From Pseudomonas fortuita (lineage in GTDB: Bacteria; Pseudomonadota; Gammaproteobacteria; Pseudomonadales; Pseudomonadaceae): a stretch of DNA of 64,000 nucleotides. Under the pieces are notes generated by a model that saw only the letters and a program-made list of their open reading frames with translations, searched no databases and was not told the DNA's origin. Every line of letters begins with the position of its first letter. The first letter of the stretch is position 1. A program made the translations under genes and the position numbers. The stretch spans positions 4,195,501 to 4,259,500 of the forward strand of contig NZ_CP114035.2 in assembly GCF_026898135.2 (NCBI RefSeq), in the 5' to 3' direction. This document shows positions 45,562 through 56,032 of this stretch, piece by piece.

Positions 45562-45593
45562 GCCCAGGGCTGCGAAAGCCCTGGGCTTCTTTC
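45562..45593 (+). terminator. aceA rho-independent terminator
   Basis: GCCCAGGGCT and AGCCCTGGGC form a 10-bp stem around GCGAA, followed by TTCTTTC. Confidence 0.85.
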
Positions 45594-45635
45594 ATGCATG
45601 ATTCGACTACGCGCTGCCAAAACTCCGGGCGAACT

Positions 45636-46376
45636 CTAAGCGCGGAATCCACCATCGATTGGTACCGCCACACCAGTTACATAAGAAGCCGCCTCCGAGC
45701 TAAGCCAGTACACAAGCTCAGCAACCTCATGGGCTTCACAGACTCGCCGCATAGGCTGCGAGGCACACACCGAATCAAATTTGCTCCCCAGTACATGCTA
45801 CGCCAATGGCGTTGATACAAACCCCGGACACACGGCATTGACCCGGACGCCATAAGGGGCATATTCCTTTGCAACGGCTCCGGTAATTCCAACTAGCGCG
45901 TGCTTGCTGGCAGTGTATACAGAGCCACCCGTGACACTGGCATTCAGACCCGCTAGCGAGGCGACGTTGACAATGGTGCCATGTCCCGCCTCACGCATTG
46001 CAGGCAACACCGCCTTGATGCATTGCCATGGCGCACGTACATTCGTGGACATGACATCATCGAAATCAGCCTCGGGATAGTCCTCGGTCATCGTGAATGA
46101 TCGACCGTCAATACCGATGCTGTTGACGAGACAATTTATGGGTGGGTGATCGAGAGCCAGTTGCTTAAAAAGGTCGGTCAACTCGGTAGGGCTACGCAAA
46201 TCGACCGAGTACGAATGCGCACACGCCATCTCCCTGTTGATACCCTCACACACACGAAGGTTCCGAACATGATCACGTCCGCACACAATGACTGTGTATT
46301 GCTCTCTGGCAAATTTCCATGCACACGCCTCTCCGATACCGGAATTGCCACCAGTAATAACAACAACCTTGCTCAT
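45636..46376 (-). pseudogene. SDR interrupted by a single in-frame amber codon
   Basis: A 247-codon frame, continuous apart from one TAG at 45798-45800 (codon 193). Before it: TGGNSGIGEA loop, LVNSIGI, VNVASLAG with Ser, YTASK and VNAVCPGFVSTPLA. After it, in the same frame: HVLGSKFDSVCASQPMRRVCEAHEVAELVYWLSSEAASYVTGVAVPIDGGFRA and TAG at 45636-45638, exactly the normal SDR C-terminus. The stop removes the substrate loop and the dimerisation end, so the product is probably inactive unless the codon is read through. It is the distal gene of the inserted minus-strand operon. Confidence 0.85.
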
Positions 46377-46394
46377 GCCTTCAAGTCCCTTCTG

Positions 46395-47579
46395 TCAGTA
46401 ATCAAGCCTTCCACGTCGTAGGAAGAGACAGGTCAGGCCAAAAATCACACCCGCGCAACCAAAAACCGTCCAGGTAACACTGAAGCCAAGGCCAGCCAGC
46501 ATCGGCACAGCCAAGATTACGCATAGCACTCGTGCCGCAGCCTGAATTACAGGTATCAAGGAAAACAAAAACCCTTGTCGCGACACCGGCGCTCGCTGGG
46601 CAATCAAGGTCGCCATGTAGGTGATACCGATTATCTCTCCCAAGGTCCAGATCACCACTAACAATAGTATTGCGGGCCAAGTATCGACCAAGGCATAGGC
46701 GCCGAAACCAATGCCGTAGCAGATCGCCGCCAGCGCCATGTTAGCCATGGCAGAACAACGCCGGCTCAAGGCAATCAGCGGTCGAGTTAGGACAATAACC
46801 AGTAACCCATTAACAATTCCTGCCACTCCAAACAGATGAGCCGCATCACTCACCCCCAATGCTTCTAACCAGAGAGGGAACTGGTATTCGCGCTGACCAT
46901 CAAGCAGGGACAATACGAAAAACATCACACCCGCCAAGATCACCACCGCGGGTATCGGCACATCCTTCGCCTTAAGCGGCGTATCCTTAGCATCGAGATG
47001 ACTTCCGGTTAGCGGCAGAGCCAAGGCAGCGCTCGTCACCAGGCAAACCAGACTAATCGCTGCGGTAAACCACAAGAGATACTGGCTTTGCCAACTAAGC
47101 AGAACACCCCCTACGACGAACAGCAGGACACCACCTGCATTACTGGCTAGATGAAGATAGGCAAAGGCCCCCACCTGATCGTCTGACGGTGCAGCCCGGG
47201 CGGTCATCACGCTGAAAAGCGGTGTGATGGCGCCCGCACTGAACATAAAAAGCAAAATCATGCCGATTGCGATGGGTAAGATCGGCAGCAGACTGCCCAA
47301 CAGCGCGAGCAGCGCCGTCGACGAACAGCCCAACAGAAGAAGTCGACTGCCCACACGACCTGGCAGTTGTCCACCCAGCAGGTTTCCGGCCAAATAGCTG
47401 ATGATCATCAGCGACACCGTAGTCGCCAGTTCAGCATCTGCCAAAGCAAAGTGCCGATTCATAAATAACGCCGCAAACGACCCGACCCCGTTGGCCAGGA
47501 CAAACAGCAACTTGAGCAATGCCACCTTATGCATTAGCGGGCTCATTCGCTTAATGCCGTGGCTTACGGCGCTACCCAT
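46395..47579 (-). CDS. MFS transporter in the aceA-linked insertion
   Basis: 394 residues from the Met at 47579 (alternative Met at 47546); neither has a strong SD, but the start overlaps the preceding fragment's stop, which suggests translational coupling. About 12 hydrophobic segments begin LLKLLFVLANGVGSFAALFMNRHF; it has an MFS half-repeat layout (YLAGNLLGGQLPGRVGSRLLLLG, VLTRPLIALSRR). GC is lower than in neighbouring core genes. It could export a product of the neighbouring PLP enzyme and SDR; the substrate is unknown. Confidence 0.8.
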   Translation of the reverse strand: MGSAVSHGIKRMSPLMHKVALLKLLFVLANGVGSFAALFMNRHFALADAELATTVSLMIISYLAGNLLGGQLPGRVGSRLLLLGCSSTALLALLGSLLPILPIAIGMILLFMFSAGAITPLFSVMTARAAPSDDQVGAFAYLHLASNAGGVLLFVVGGVLLSWQSQYLLWFTAAISLVCLVTSAALALPLTGSHLDAKDTPLKAKDVPIPAVVILAGVMFFVLSLLDGQREYQFPLWLEALGVSDAAHLFGVAGIVNGLLVIVLTRPLIALSRRCSAMANMALAAICYGIGFGAYALVDTWPAILLLVVIWTLGEIIGITYMATLIAQRAPVSRQGFLFSLIPVIQAAARVLCVILAVPMLAGLGFSVTWTVFGCAGVIFGLTCLFLRRGRLDY

Positions 47580-47844
47580 GAGGACCGAGGCACAACGTCG
47601 TGCCGTCCTTGAACCTTGAAATCCAGCGACGCTCGCTACCCACTCGTTTATCAGTCTCAAGCCCCAGATAGGAGCATGAGCACATATTAATGAAAATATG
47701 CCCTTCTTGGTCGCGCAGCCGGCTGGATGGACAGTGGACCACACTGCGATCTGCCAGGCCAGACGCGTGGGCGAGTTCCCAAGACGGGTTACCCAACTCA
47801 ATAGCGCGCTCGGTGTTGATGAACAGGTTTCTTTGCTCGGACAT
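47572..47844 (-). pseudogene. N-terminal fragment of an alpha-oxoamine-synthase-like PLP enzyme
   Basis: 90 residues with an excellent SD (GGAG five bases before ATG). MSEQRNLFINTERAIELGNPSWELAHASGLADRS is followed by HIFINMCSCSYLGLETDKRV, which matches the N-terminal cofactor-proximal segment of 8-amino-7-oxononanoate synthase, 2-amino-3-ketobutyrate CoA ligase, serine palmitoyltransferase or CqsA enzymes (about 400 residues). The sequence then continues 24 residues and stops at an overlap with the MFS start. The missing 300 residues, including the Schiff-base Lys, indicate an internal deletion or a remnant. Confidence 0.6.
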
Positions 47845-48212
47845 AGCATCTCCATAAGCATGCACGAATACTTTACTGACAAAGAAAAAGGAAACTTCCT
47901 ACAACAACCAATACAAACTATTACTTGCTACTCCTCAACAAACCTTACCTCGAGTACAATACCAGCATCATTCAACCACGAAGATCAACCCCAAAACAAA
48001 ACCATATCATTTAGACGCGCAAAAACTCATGCCCCAGGTGATTTCCAATGAAAATATCAAACACCACCTACCCTCGAAATCACCAAGAAAAGGGCAAACT
48101 CCAACCACAATCACCCAGAAACTATTTGTTGCACTTAGCGTTGGCTACCCACCCAAAGCTTCTCCCCAATCTTGAAATTAGTTGATTATTTTCACCCAAC
48201 TTTTCCCCCACA
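47845..48212. other. Low-GC segment upstream of the inserted operon
   Basis: About 370 bp, the most AT-rich stretch of the window, with many CAA and ACC repeats. It should hold the promoter of the minus-strand operon. A plus-strand 45-codon frame from 48048 (MKISNTTYPRNHQEKGKLQP) has only a weak SD. The junction with the aceA repeat is at 48212/48213. Confidence 0.5.
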
Positions 48213-48661
48213 TGATCTGGTGCGAAACCGCCAAGCCGGACCTGGACGAAGCCCGTCGCTTCGCCGAAGCGATCAAGAAGGAGTACCCGGACCAGATCCT
48301 GTCGTACAACTGCTCGCCTTCCTTCAACTGGAAGAAGAACCTGGACGACGCCACCATCGCCAAGTTCCAGCGCGAGCTGTCGGCCATGGGCTACAAGCAC
48401 CAGTTCATCACGCTGGCGGGTATCCACAACATGTGGCACGGCATGTTCAACTTGGCGCACGATTACGCCCGCAACGACATGACCGCCTACGTGAAGCTGC
48501 AAGAGCAGGAATTCGCTGACGCCAGCAAAGGCTACACCTTCGTGGCGCACCAGCAGGAAGTGGGTACTGGTTACTTCGATGACATGACCACCGTGATCCA
48601 GGGTGGCGCATCGTCGGTGACTGCCCTGACCGGCTCGACCGAGGAAGAGCAGTTCCACTGA
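48213..48661 (+). pseudogene. aceA': Second, 5'-truncated copy of aceA (3' third)
   Basis: From TGATCTGGTGCGAAACCGCC the sequence encodes [20 protein letters not shown] through [10 protein letters not shown], identical in protein to the C-terminal 149 residues of AceA at 45090-45538, with scattered synonymous changes (for example CCAGAC/CCGGAC). Similarity continues past the stop into GAAGAAAGGCCCAGGGCT. It lacks the catalytic Cys region and cannot be active. It forms a direct repeat with the 3' end of the intact gene, bracketing the insertion. Confidence 0.95.
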
Positions 48662-48680
48662 TAGCGGCTTGCCGCTGAAG

Positions 48681-48713
48681 AAAGGCCCAGGGCTCTCGCG
48701 AGCCTTGGGCCTT
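48681..48713 (+). terminator. Terminator of the aceA' copy
   Basis: AAAGGCCCAGGGCTC and GAGCCTTGGGCCTTT form a long stem around TCGC, then TCTCTTT; it differs from the aceA terminator in loop and second arm. Confidence 0.85.
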
Positions 48714-48752
48714 TCTCTTTGCCGATACAGACCGACCAGGAACATACGGAAC

Positions 48753-48871
48753 CTGTAGGAGCGGCCTTGTGTCGCGAAAGGGCTGCGCAGCAGCCCTAGC
48801 AATTTGTGCATCTGCGCAAAACATTGGGGCCGCTGCGCAGCCCTTTCGCGACACAAGGCCGCTCCTACAGG
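48753..48871. repeat. REP palindromic pair
   Basis: CCTGTAGGAGCGGCCTTGTG and its mirror ending CCGCTCCTACAGG face each other; both arms extend through TCGCGAAAGGGCTGCGCAGC. About 118 bp overall. Confidence 0.88.
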
Positions 48872-48896
48872 GGGGATCGTGCAGGCCTGCGGTATG

Positions 48897-49160
48897 TCAG
48901 TGCTTCATGCCCAGCTCTGCGTCATCCATCAGCGCCTTGGCCATTGCACTCAGGTAGTGAGCAGCCCAGATCATCATGGGTTTCTCCTCCATCAGGCCAG
49001 TGATGGTCAGTTCACGGACATAGCCCATCAATTCCGAAGATTGCTCGCGGGCGTCCCGACAGGGGATGCCGGGTTCGATGCGGAACAGTGGATGGGTGCT
49101 GTTTTCGCCTTGATAGAAAGTGGTCTTGCCGACGGTGAATTGGGTGTCTTCTGTTGTCAT
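48897..49160 (-). CDS. DUF3077 family protein
   Basis: 87 residues; the Met at 49160 has AGGGG nine bases upstream. The protein has the DUF3077 pattern: FTVGKTTFYQGENSTHPLFRIEPGIPCRDAREQSSELMGYVRELT and a Trp-Ala-Ala helix WAAHYLSAMAKALMDDAELG at the C-terminus. The family is common in Pseudomonas, often in several copies, and has no assigned function. It is flanked by REP elements. Confidence 0.75.
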   Translation of the reverse strand: MTTEDTQFTVGKTTFYQGENSTHPLFRIEPGIPCRDAREQSSELMGYVRELTITGLMEEKPMMIWAAHYLSAMAKALMDDAELGMKH

Positions 49161-49201
49161 TGTTGAATCCCCTGGAATATTTCGATTGCCTGGGCGGGCC
49201 T

Positions 49202-49226
49202 CTTCGCGGGCGCGCCCGCTCCCACA
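49202..49226. repeat. Single REP element
   Basis: CTTCGCGGGCGCGCCCGCTCCCACA, the same core as the pair at 1784-1868. Confidence 0.7.
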
Positions 49227-49696
49227 GGTAATGTGCAAGTTTGAGACTTGTGGGGATCCGGGTCAGCCGGATCAGCGGTGCTTCGAGGGAATGGGGGTTT
49301 TGGGGTGGATCGGGGATGGCTTTCAGCATTACGATTTACCGTTATCGGTGCCGCCTCCGGCCTGCTGTCAAACAGTTGGGTGGCAGCTGTACGTGGGTTG
49401 ACAGACCGGCGGAAATCGTAAAGTTCCGGCGCACGCAAGCGTGCCCGCACGTACAGCCGCCATAAAGGCGAACCGCATCCGACTTACCGTCACAGCCTGT
49501 CAAAGCTGAATCGTTGATGAGCAACGACATGCCGAGACTAGAGCGCTGCCAAGGCAGCGGCAACGGAAAATGCGCGGCGGGAGTATGTTTGGGAAATGGC
49601 CTACAGGGAAGGGGTTAAATCCGACATGTCAGGTGTTCTGCGCGCGATTGCGTCAGGGCGGCGATGTGACCGGTTTGAATTTTGTGGTGATGCGTA

Positions 49697-49918
49697 GATC
49701 GAGCGCCGCCCGCGCGGCGCATCGCGAGCGAAGCTCGCTCCTACATTTGTTTCGGGCCAGTTATTCCTGAGGCGGAGGCGCGCGGCCCTTGGCGCCCACC
49801 TCGGAATCGCGTCGAACAAACAAGGCGGTCGCGCGCGCTGACACAGGCGATACTGGCCCGAAACAAATGTAGGAGCGAGCTTCGCTCGCGATGCGCCGCG
49901 CGGGCGGCGCTCGATCTC
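49697..49918. repeat. Very long REP inverted repeat
   Basis: Arms of about 67 bp (GATCGAGCGCCGCCCGCGCG... to ...TTTGTTTCGGGCCAGT and its mirror from ACTGGCCCGAAACAAATG) surround an 85-bp centre. Each arm contains the GAGCGAAGCTCGCTC hairpin of the GTAGGAGCGAGC REP type. The arms are nearly perfect copies. Confidence 0.88.
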
Positions 49919-50035
49919 ATAGGCGCTGCACTCCTTTCGCCATACCCATGCCAGCCCTAACCCAATCCAAAGGCATCACCAGCAAAACCCAGGATCAGGT
50001 CTATGCTTGAGGCAGCACAGCAGCAAGGACCGCCC

Positions 50036-50698
50036 ATGCCTCGTCCAAGCCACCTGATGATTATGGCCCTGGCCGCCGTCGCCCTCTATATATATGCACT
50101 GGCCAGCGACAACACCCTGCTCGGCCTGCTGGCCAAACCGGTTCCCGTCCTGGCGCTTGTCGCCTGGCTGCGCAGGGCCCCGGCCACACCTTATCGCAAG
50201 TGGCTCTCAATCGGCCTGGGCTTCTCGGTACTGGGCGACATACTGCTGGCCATCCCCGCCGACCTGTTCGTGTTCGGCCTGGCCGCCTTCCTCTGTGCCC
50301 ACCTGGCTTACCTGCGCGGCTATTGCGGCATTACCCTGCGCCCCACCCTGCCCGCACTGATCTTCAGCGCCATCACCGGCATCGCGCTGCTCGGCGTACT
50401 GGCCAGCCACGGCCTCGGCCCGTTGCTGATCCCGGTCGCGCTGTACGCCCTGGTCATCAGCGCCATGCTCTGGCGCGCCCTGGCCTGTGGCGGGCTGGCC
50501 GCAATCGGCGCCGGCCTGTTCGTGATCTCGGACAGCCTGATCGGCATCGACCGCTTCGTCAGCCCGTTCGCCGCCGCGCCCTATCTGATCATCCTCATCT
50601 ACTGGCTTGGCCAGTGGGCGATTGCGGCATCAGCCAATCAACGCTCAACCGATAAAGTATTGATCCAGAGCGGTACGCGCCGCGTCGAAAGCTGCTAG
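50036..50698 (+). CDS. Lysoplasmalogenase-like YhhN/TMEM86 family membrane protein
   Basis: 220 residues; AAGGA upstream of the ATG. Eight hydrophobic segments follow the family layout: LLAKPVPVLALVAWLRRAP, GLGFSVLGDILLAIPADLFVFGLAAFLCAHLAYLRGYC and GAGLFVISDSLIGIDRFVSPF with the conserved Asp pair (GDILL, SDSL). YhhN/TMEM86 proteins hydrolyse the vinyl-ether bond of lysoplasmalogen in animals; the bacterial substrate is uncertain. Confidence 0.8.
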   Translation: MPRPSHLMIMALAAVALYIYALASDNTLLGLLAKPVPVLALVAWLRRAPATPYRKWLSIGLGFSVLGDILLAIPADLFVFGLAAFLCAHLAYLRGYCGITLRPTLPALIFSAITGIALLGVLASHGLGPLLIPVALYALVISAMLWRALACGGLAAIGAGLFVISDSLIGIDRFVSPFAAAPYLIILIYWLGQWAIAASANQRSTDKVLIQSGTRRVESC

Positions 50699-51079
50699 AA
50701 CAGGAGTCTTTCGCATTTGCAAGTAGGGGGCATCGCCGGATGAACTTTACAAGGCACAGAACAGCCAAATTACATGGCACCAGGTCAAATGATATTAATT
50801 ATCATTACGAAACTTGTAATTCGTTACCAGCCGCAAGAAACATAATTAACAAAACCGCACGCAATGCCCGAATATCAAGGCTTTCAGCCATTTACGACTG
50901 CCTTTTGTTCTTAATCCTACGAATAAATTTGCGACAGAAATTTTACTTGCACCGGGTTTACCCATAAAATCAGCGCGATTGATTCAGCTGCGACATTTGG
51001 TCACTGCACCTGCGACACCACGTCGCCGCTCTACTTATTTCAGACTGCAGAGCTGGGTCTCTGTATAAGGATCTCTAGC
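50699..51079. other. nuo upstream region
   Basis: About 380 bp, AT-rich from 50740 to 50970. It should contain the nuo promoter. A Fur-box-like palindrome is at 50788-50806. A 75-codon frame at 50740 has no SD or family features and is not called. Confidence 0.55.
50788..50806. promoter_or_regulatory. Fur-box-like palindrome upstream of nuoA
   Basis: AATGATATT-A-ATTATCATT: eight of nine positions pair in a 9-1-9 palindrome, matching the Fur 7-1-7 core TGATAAT-n-ATTATCA with one change. It lies 274 bp before nuoA. Confidence 0.55.
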
Positions 51080-51493
51080 ATGTCCGATTCGGCAGGACTC
51101 ATCGCCCACAACTGGGGCTTTGCCATCTTCCTCCTGGGTGTCGTCGGCCTGTGTGCCTTCATGCTCGGCCTGTCCAGCCTGCTCGGTAGCAAGGCCTGGG
51201 GCCGCGCCAAGAACGAACCCTTCGAATCCGGCATGCTGCCCGTCGGCAGCGCCCGCCTGCGCCTGTCCGCCAAATTCTATCTGGTCGCGATGCTGTTCGT
51301 GATCTTCGATATCGAAGCCCTCTTTCTCTTTGCATGGTCTGTGTCCGTCCGCGAAAGCGGCTGGACCGGGTTCGTCGAAGCACTCGTTTTCATAGCAATT
51401 CTGTTGGCAGGTCTTGTCTACCTATGGCGCGTCGGTGCTCTTGATTGGGCTCCCGAAGGTCGCCGCAAGCGGCAAGCGAAGCTGAAACAATGA
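51080..51493 (+). CDS. nuoA: NADH-quinone oxidoreductase subunit A
   Basis: 137 residues; SD AAGGA. Three membrane segments with the family motif [48 protein letters not shown]. NuoA sits in the membrane arm at the interface with the quinone site. It is the first gene of the nuo operon and is 10 bp from nuoB. Confidence 0.96.
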   Translation: MSDSAGLIAHNWGFAIFLLGVVGLCAFMLGLSSLLGSKAWGRAKNEPFESGMLPVGSARLRLSAKFYLVAMLFVIFDIEALFLFAWSVSVRESGWTGFVEALVFIAILLAGLVYLWRVGALDWAPEGRRKRQAKLKQ

Positions 51494-51503
51494 GGCTTTG
51501 GCA

Positions 51504-52181
51504 ATGCAATACAATCTCACCAGAATCGATCCGGATGCGCCTAACGAGCAGTACCCGGTAGGTGAACGGGAAACCGTCACCGACCAACTGCTGGAGGACC
51601 AGGTCCACAAGAACATCTACATGGGGAAACTCGAAGATGTGCTGCGTGGCGCGGTCAACTGGGGTCGCAAGAACTCCCTCTGGCCGTACAACTTCGGCCT
51701 GTCCTGCTGCTACGTGGAAATGACCACGGCATTCACGGCACCCCACGACATCGCCCGCTTCGGCGCCGAAGTCATCCGGGCCTCGCCGCGTCAGGCCGAC
51801 TTCATGGTCATCGCCGGCACCTGCTTCATCAAGATGGCGCCGATCATCCAGCGCCTGTATGAGCAGATGCTCGAACCGAAATGGGTCATTTCCATGGGTT
51901 CGTGCGCCAACTCCGGTGGCATGTACGACATCTACTCGGTCGTTCAGGGGGTCGACAAGTTCCTCCCTGTGGACGTCTACGTGCCTGGCTGCCCGCCACG
52001 CCCTGAGGCTTTCCTGCAAGGCTTGATGCTGTTGCAGGAGTCGATCGGCCAAGAACGACGCCCGCTTTCCTGGGTTGTTGGTGATCAAGGTATTTACCGT
52101 GCCGAGATGCCAGCCCAGAAAGACCTGCGTCGTGAGCAGCGCATTGCAGTAACCAACCTGCGCAGCCCCGACGAAGTCTGA
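51504..52181 (+). CDS. nuoB: NADH-quinone oxidoreductase subunit B
   Basis: 225 residues from the ATG at 51504 (GAGG eight bases upstream). It binds the N2 [4Fe-4S] cluster next to the quinone site through LSCCYVEM (the tandem Cys), GTCF and [10 protein letters not shown]. The N-terminus is longer than in E. coli NuoB by little. It directly follows nuoA. Confidence 0.96.
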   Translation: MQYNLTRIDPDAPNEQYPVGERETVTDQLLEDQVHKNIYMGKLEDVLRGAVNWGRKNSLWPYNFGLSCCYVEMTTAFTAPHDIARFGAEVIRASPRQADFMVIAGTCFIKMAPIIQRLYEQMLEPKWVISMGSCANSGGMYDIYSVVQGVDKFLPVDVYVPGCPPRPEAFLQGLMLLQESIGQERRPLSWVVGDQGIYRAEMPAQKDLRREQRIAVTNLRSPDEV

Positions 52182-52242
52182 TCCAGCGACCTGCCGCCCG
52201 CTCCCCCTGGAGCCGGCGGCCTGGCTTCATTCTTAACGTTGA

Positions 52243-54042
<1,800 letters not shown>

Positions 54043-54044
54043 GC

Positions 54045-54542
54045 ATGAACAGCACGCTTATCCAGACAGACCGTTTCGCCCTGAGCGAAACAGAGCGCTC
54101 GGCCATCGAGCACGAAATGCATCACTACGAAGACCCGCGCGCGGCGTCCATCGAAGCCCTGAAGATCGTCCAGAAGGAACGTGGCTGGGTGCCGGACGGC
54201 GCCATCCACGCCATCGGCGAGGTGCTGGGCATCCCGGCCAGCGACGTGGAGGGTGTAGCCACCTTCTATAGCCAGATCTTCCGCCAGCCCGTTGGCCGCC
54301 ACATCATCCGCGTGTGCGACAGCATGGTCTGCTACATCGGCGGCCATGAATCGGTCGTCAGCCAGATCCAGAGCGAGCTGGGCATCGGCCTCGGCCAGAC
54401 CACCGCCGACGGCCGCTTCACCCTGCTGCCGGTGTGCTGCCTGGGCAACTGCGACAAGGCCCCGGCGCTGATGATCGACGACGACACCTTTGGCGACGTG
54501 CAGCCCGCTGGCGTCACCCAATTGCTGGAGGGTTACGTATGA
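54045..54542 (+). CDS. nuoE: NADH-quinone oxidoreductase subunit E
   Basis: 165 residues. It is a thioredoxin-like [2Fe-2S] (N1a) subunit of the NADH module: ligands in VCDSMVC and CCLGNC. It overlaps nuoF by four bases (ATGA), indicating coupled translation. Confidence 0.96.
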   Translation: MNSTLIQTDRFALSETERSAIEHEMHHYEDPRAASIEALKIVQKERGWVPDGAIHAIGEVLGIPASDVEGVATFYSQIFRQPVGRHIIRVCDSMVCYIGGHESVVSQIQSELGIGLGQTTADGRFTLLPVCCLGNCDKAPALMIDDDTFGDVQPAGVTQLLEGYV

Positions 54543-55900
54543 CCATTACTTCCTTCGGCCCGGCCAACCGCATTGCGCGCTCGGCCGAAACCCACCCGCT
54601 GACCTGGCGCCTGCGTGACGACGGCGAGCCTGTTTGGCTGGCCGAATACCAGGCCAAGAACGGCTACGCTGCTGCCCGCAAGGCGCTGGGCGAGATGTCG
54701 CAAGACGATATCGTGCAGAGCGTCAAGGACTCCGGCCTCAAGGGCCGTGGTGGCGCAGGCTTCCCCACTGGCGTGAAGTGGGGCCTGATGCCCAAAGACG
54801 AATCCATGAACATCCGCTACCTGCTGTGCAACGCGGACGAAATGGAGCCCAACACCTGGAAGGACCGCATGCTGATGGAGCAACAGCCCCATCTGCTGGT
54901 CGAGGGCATGCTGATCAGCGCCCGCGCCCTGAAGGCCTACCGTGGCTACATCTTCCTGCGTGGCGAATACACCACGGCGGCGAAAAACCTCAACCGCGCC
55001 ATTGATGAAGCCAAGGCCGCCGGCCTGCTGGGCAAGAACATCCTGGGCTCCGGTTTCGATTTCGAGCTGTTCGTGCACACCGGTGCCGGCCGTTACATCT
55101 GCGGTGAAGAAACTGCACTGATCAACTCGCTGGAAGGCCGCCGCGCCAACCCGCGCTCCAAGCCGCCCTTCCCTGCCGCCGTCGGCGTGTGGGGCAAGCC
55201 GACGTGCGTGAACAACGTCGAAACCCTGTGCAACGTGCCAGCCATCGTGGCCAACGGCAACGACTGGTACAAGTCGCTGGCCCGCGAAGGCAGCGAAGAC
55301 CACGGCACCAAGCTGATGGGCTTCTCCGGCAAGGTGAAGAACCCAGGCCTGTGGGAGCTGCCGTTTGGCGTCACCGCCCGCGAGCTGTTCGAAGACTATG
55401 CCGGTGGCATGCGTGATGGCTTCAAGCTCAAGTGCTGGCAGCCAGGCGGCGCCGGTACCGGCTTCCTGCTGCCCGAGCACCTCGACGCGCAGATGTACGC
55501 CGGTGGCATCGCCAAGGTCGGCACCCGTATGGGTACTGGCCTGGCCATGGCGGTGGACGACAGCATCAACATGGTGTCGCTGCTGCGCAACATGGAAGAG
55601 TTCTTCGCCCGCGAGTCTTGCGGCTGGTGCACCCCATGCCGTGACGGCCTGCCGTGGAGCGTGAAGATGCTGCGCGCACTGGAAAACGGCCAGGGCCGCG
55701 CCGAAGACATCGAGACGCTGCTGGGCCTGGTCAACTTCCTCGGCCCCGGCCGTACCTTCTGTGCTCACGCACCGGGGGCGGTGGAGCCGTTGGGCAGTGC
55801 CATCAAATACTTCCGCTCGGAGTTCGAGGCCGGTGTAGCACCGGAAAGCGCTGGCACCCTGCGCCCGAACCTGGCGAAGCCCATTGTGGTAGGCGCATAA
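54539..55900 (+). CDS. nuoF: NADH-quinone oxidoreductase subunit F
   Basis: 453 residues from the ATG overlapping the nuoE stop. FMN and NADH site: [40 protein letters not shown]3 [4Fe-4S] ligands: [12 protein letters not shown] and TFC. It is the NADH-oxidising subunit. A hairpin-containing 132-bp gap precedes nuoG. Confidence 0.96.
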   Translation: MTITSFGPANRIARSAETHPLTWRLRDDGEPVWLAEYQAKNGYAAARKALGEMSQDDIVQSVKDSGLKGRGGAGFPTGVKWGLMPKDESMNIRYLLCNADEMEPNTWKDRMLMEQQPHLLVEGMLISARALKAYRGYIFLRGEYTTAAKNLNRAIDEAKAAGLLGKNILGSGFDFELFVHTGAGRYICGEETALINSLEGRRANPRSKPPFPAAVGVWGKPTCVNNVETLCNVPAIVANGNDWYKSLAREGSEDHGTKLMGFSGKVKNPGLWELPFGVTARELFEDYAGGMRDGFKLKCWQPGGAGTGFLLPEHLDAQMYAGGIAKVGTRMGTGLAMAVDDSINMVSLLRNMEEFFARESCGWCTPCRDGLPWSVKMLRALENGQGRAEDIETLLGLVNFLGPGRTFCAHAPGAVEPLGSAIKYFRSEFEAGVAPESAGTLRPNLAKPIVVGA

Positions 55901-55911
55901 CAAGATAGAAC

Positions 55912-55933
55912 GCGGGTGGTCCGTGCCACCCGC
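55912..55933. other. Hairpin between nuoF and nuoG
   Basis: GCGGGTGG and CCACCCGC form an 8-bp GC stem in the only long gap inside the nuoE-nuoL stretch. Without a T run it could set mRNA stability between the modules. Confidence 0.5.
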
Positions 55934-56032
55934 CAGCCTGTCGGCCGGCCCGCATGAAGTGTGGCGTGCCGCAGGCATACAGATTTCCATTAGCCACGCC
56001 CGCTCACGCGGGCCAACGAAGAACTTTGAACA

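Larger units (their letters stand above)
49161..50035. other. REP-rich intergenic region without genes
   Basis: About 875 bp. It holds one REP at 49202-49226, unassigned sequence from 49230 to 49690 with no supported frame, and a very long REP pair at 49697-49918. Short open frames lack SDs and family features. Confidence 0.55.

Noticed and set aside
45798..45800. Amber codon read as pyrrolysine
   Set aside because: SDR enzymes do not use pyrrolysine and pseudomonads lack the pathway; a nonsense mutation is simpler.
50740..50967. 75-codon frame in the nuo upstream gap
   Set aside because: No SD, no family resemblance, and it overlaps the Fur-box-like site; more likely regulatory DNA.
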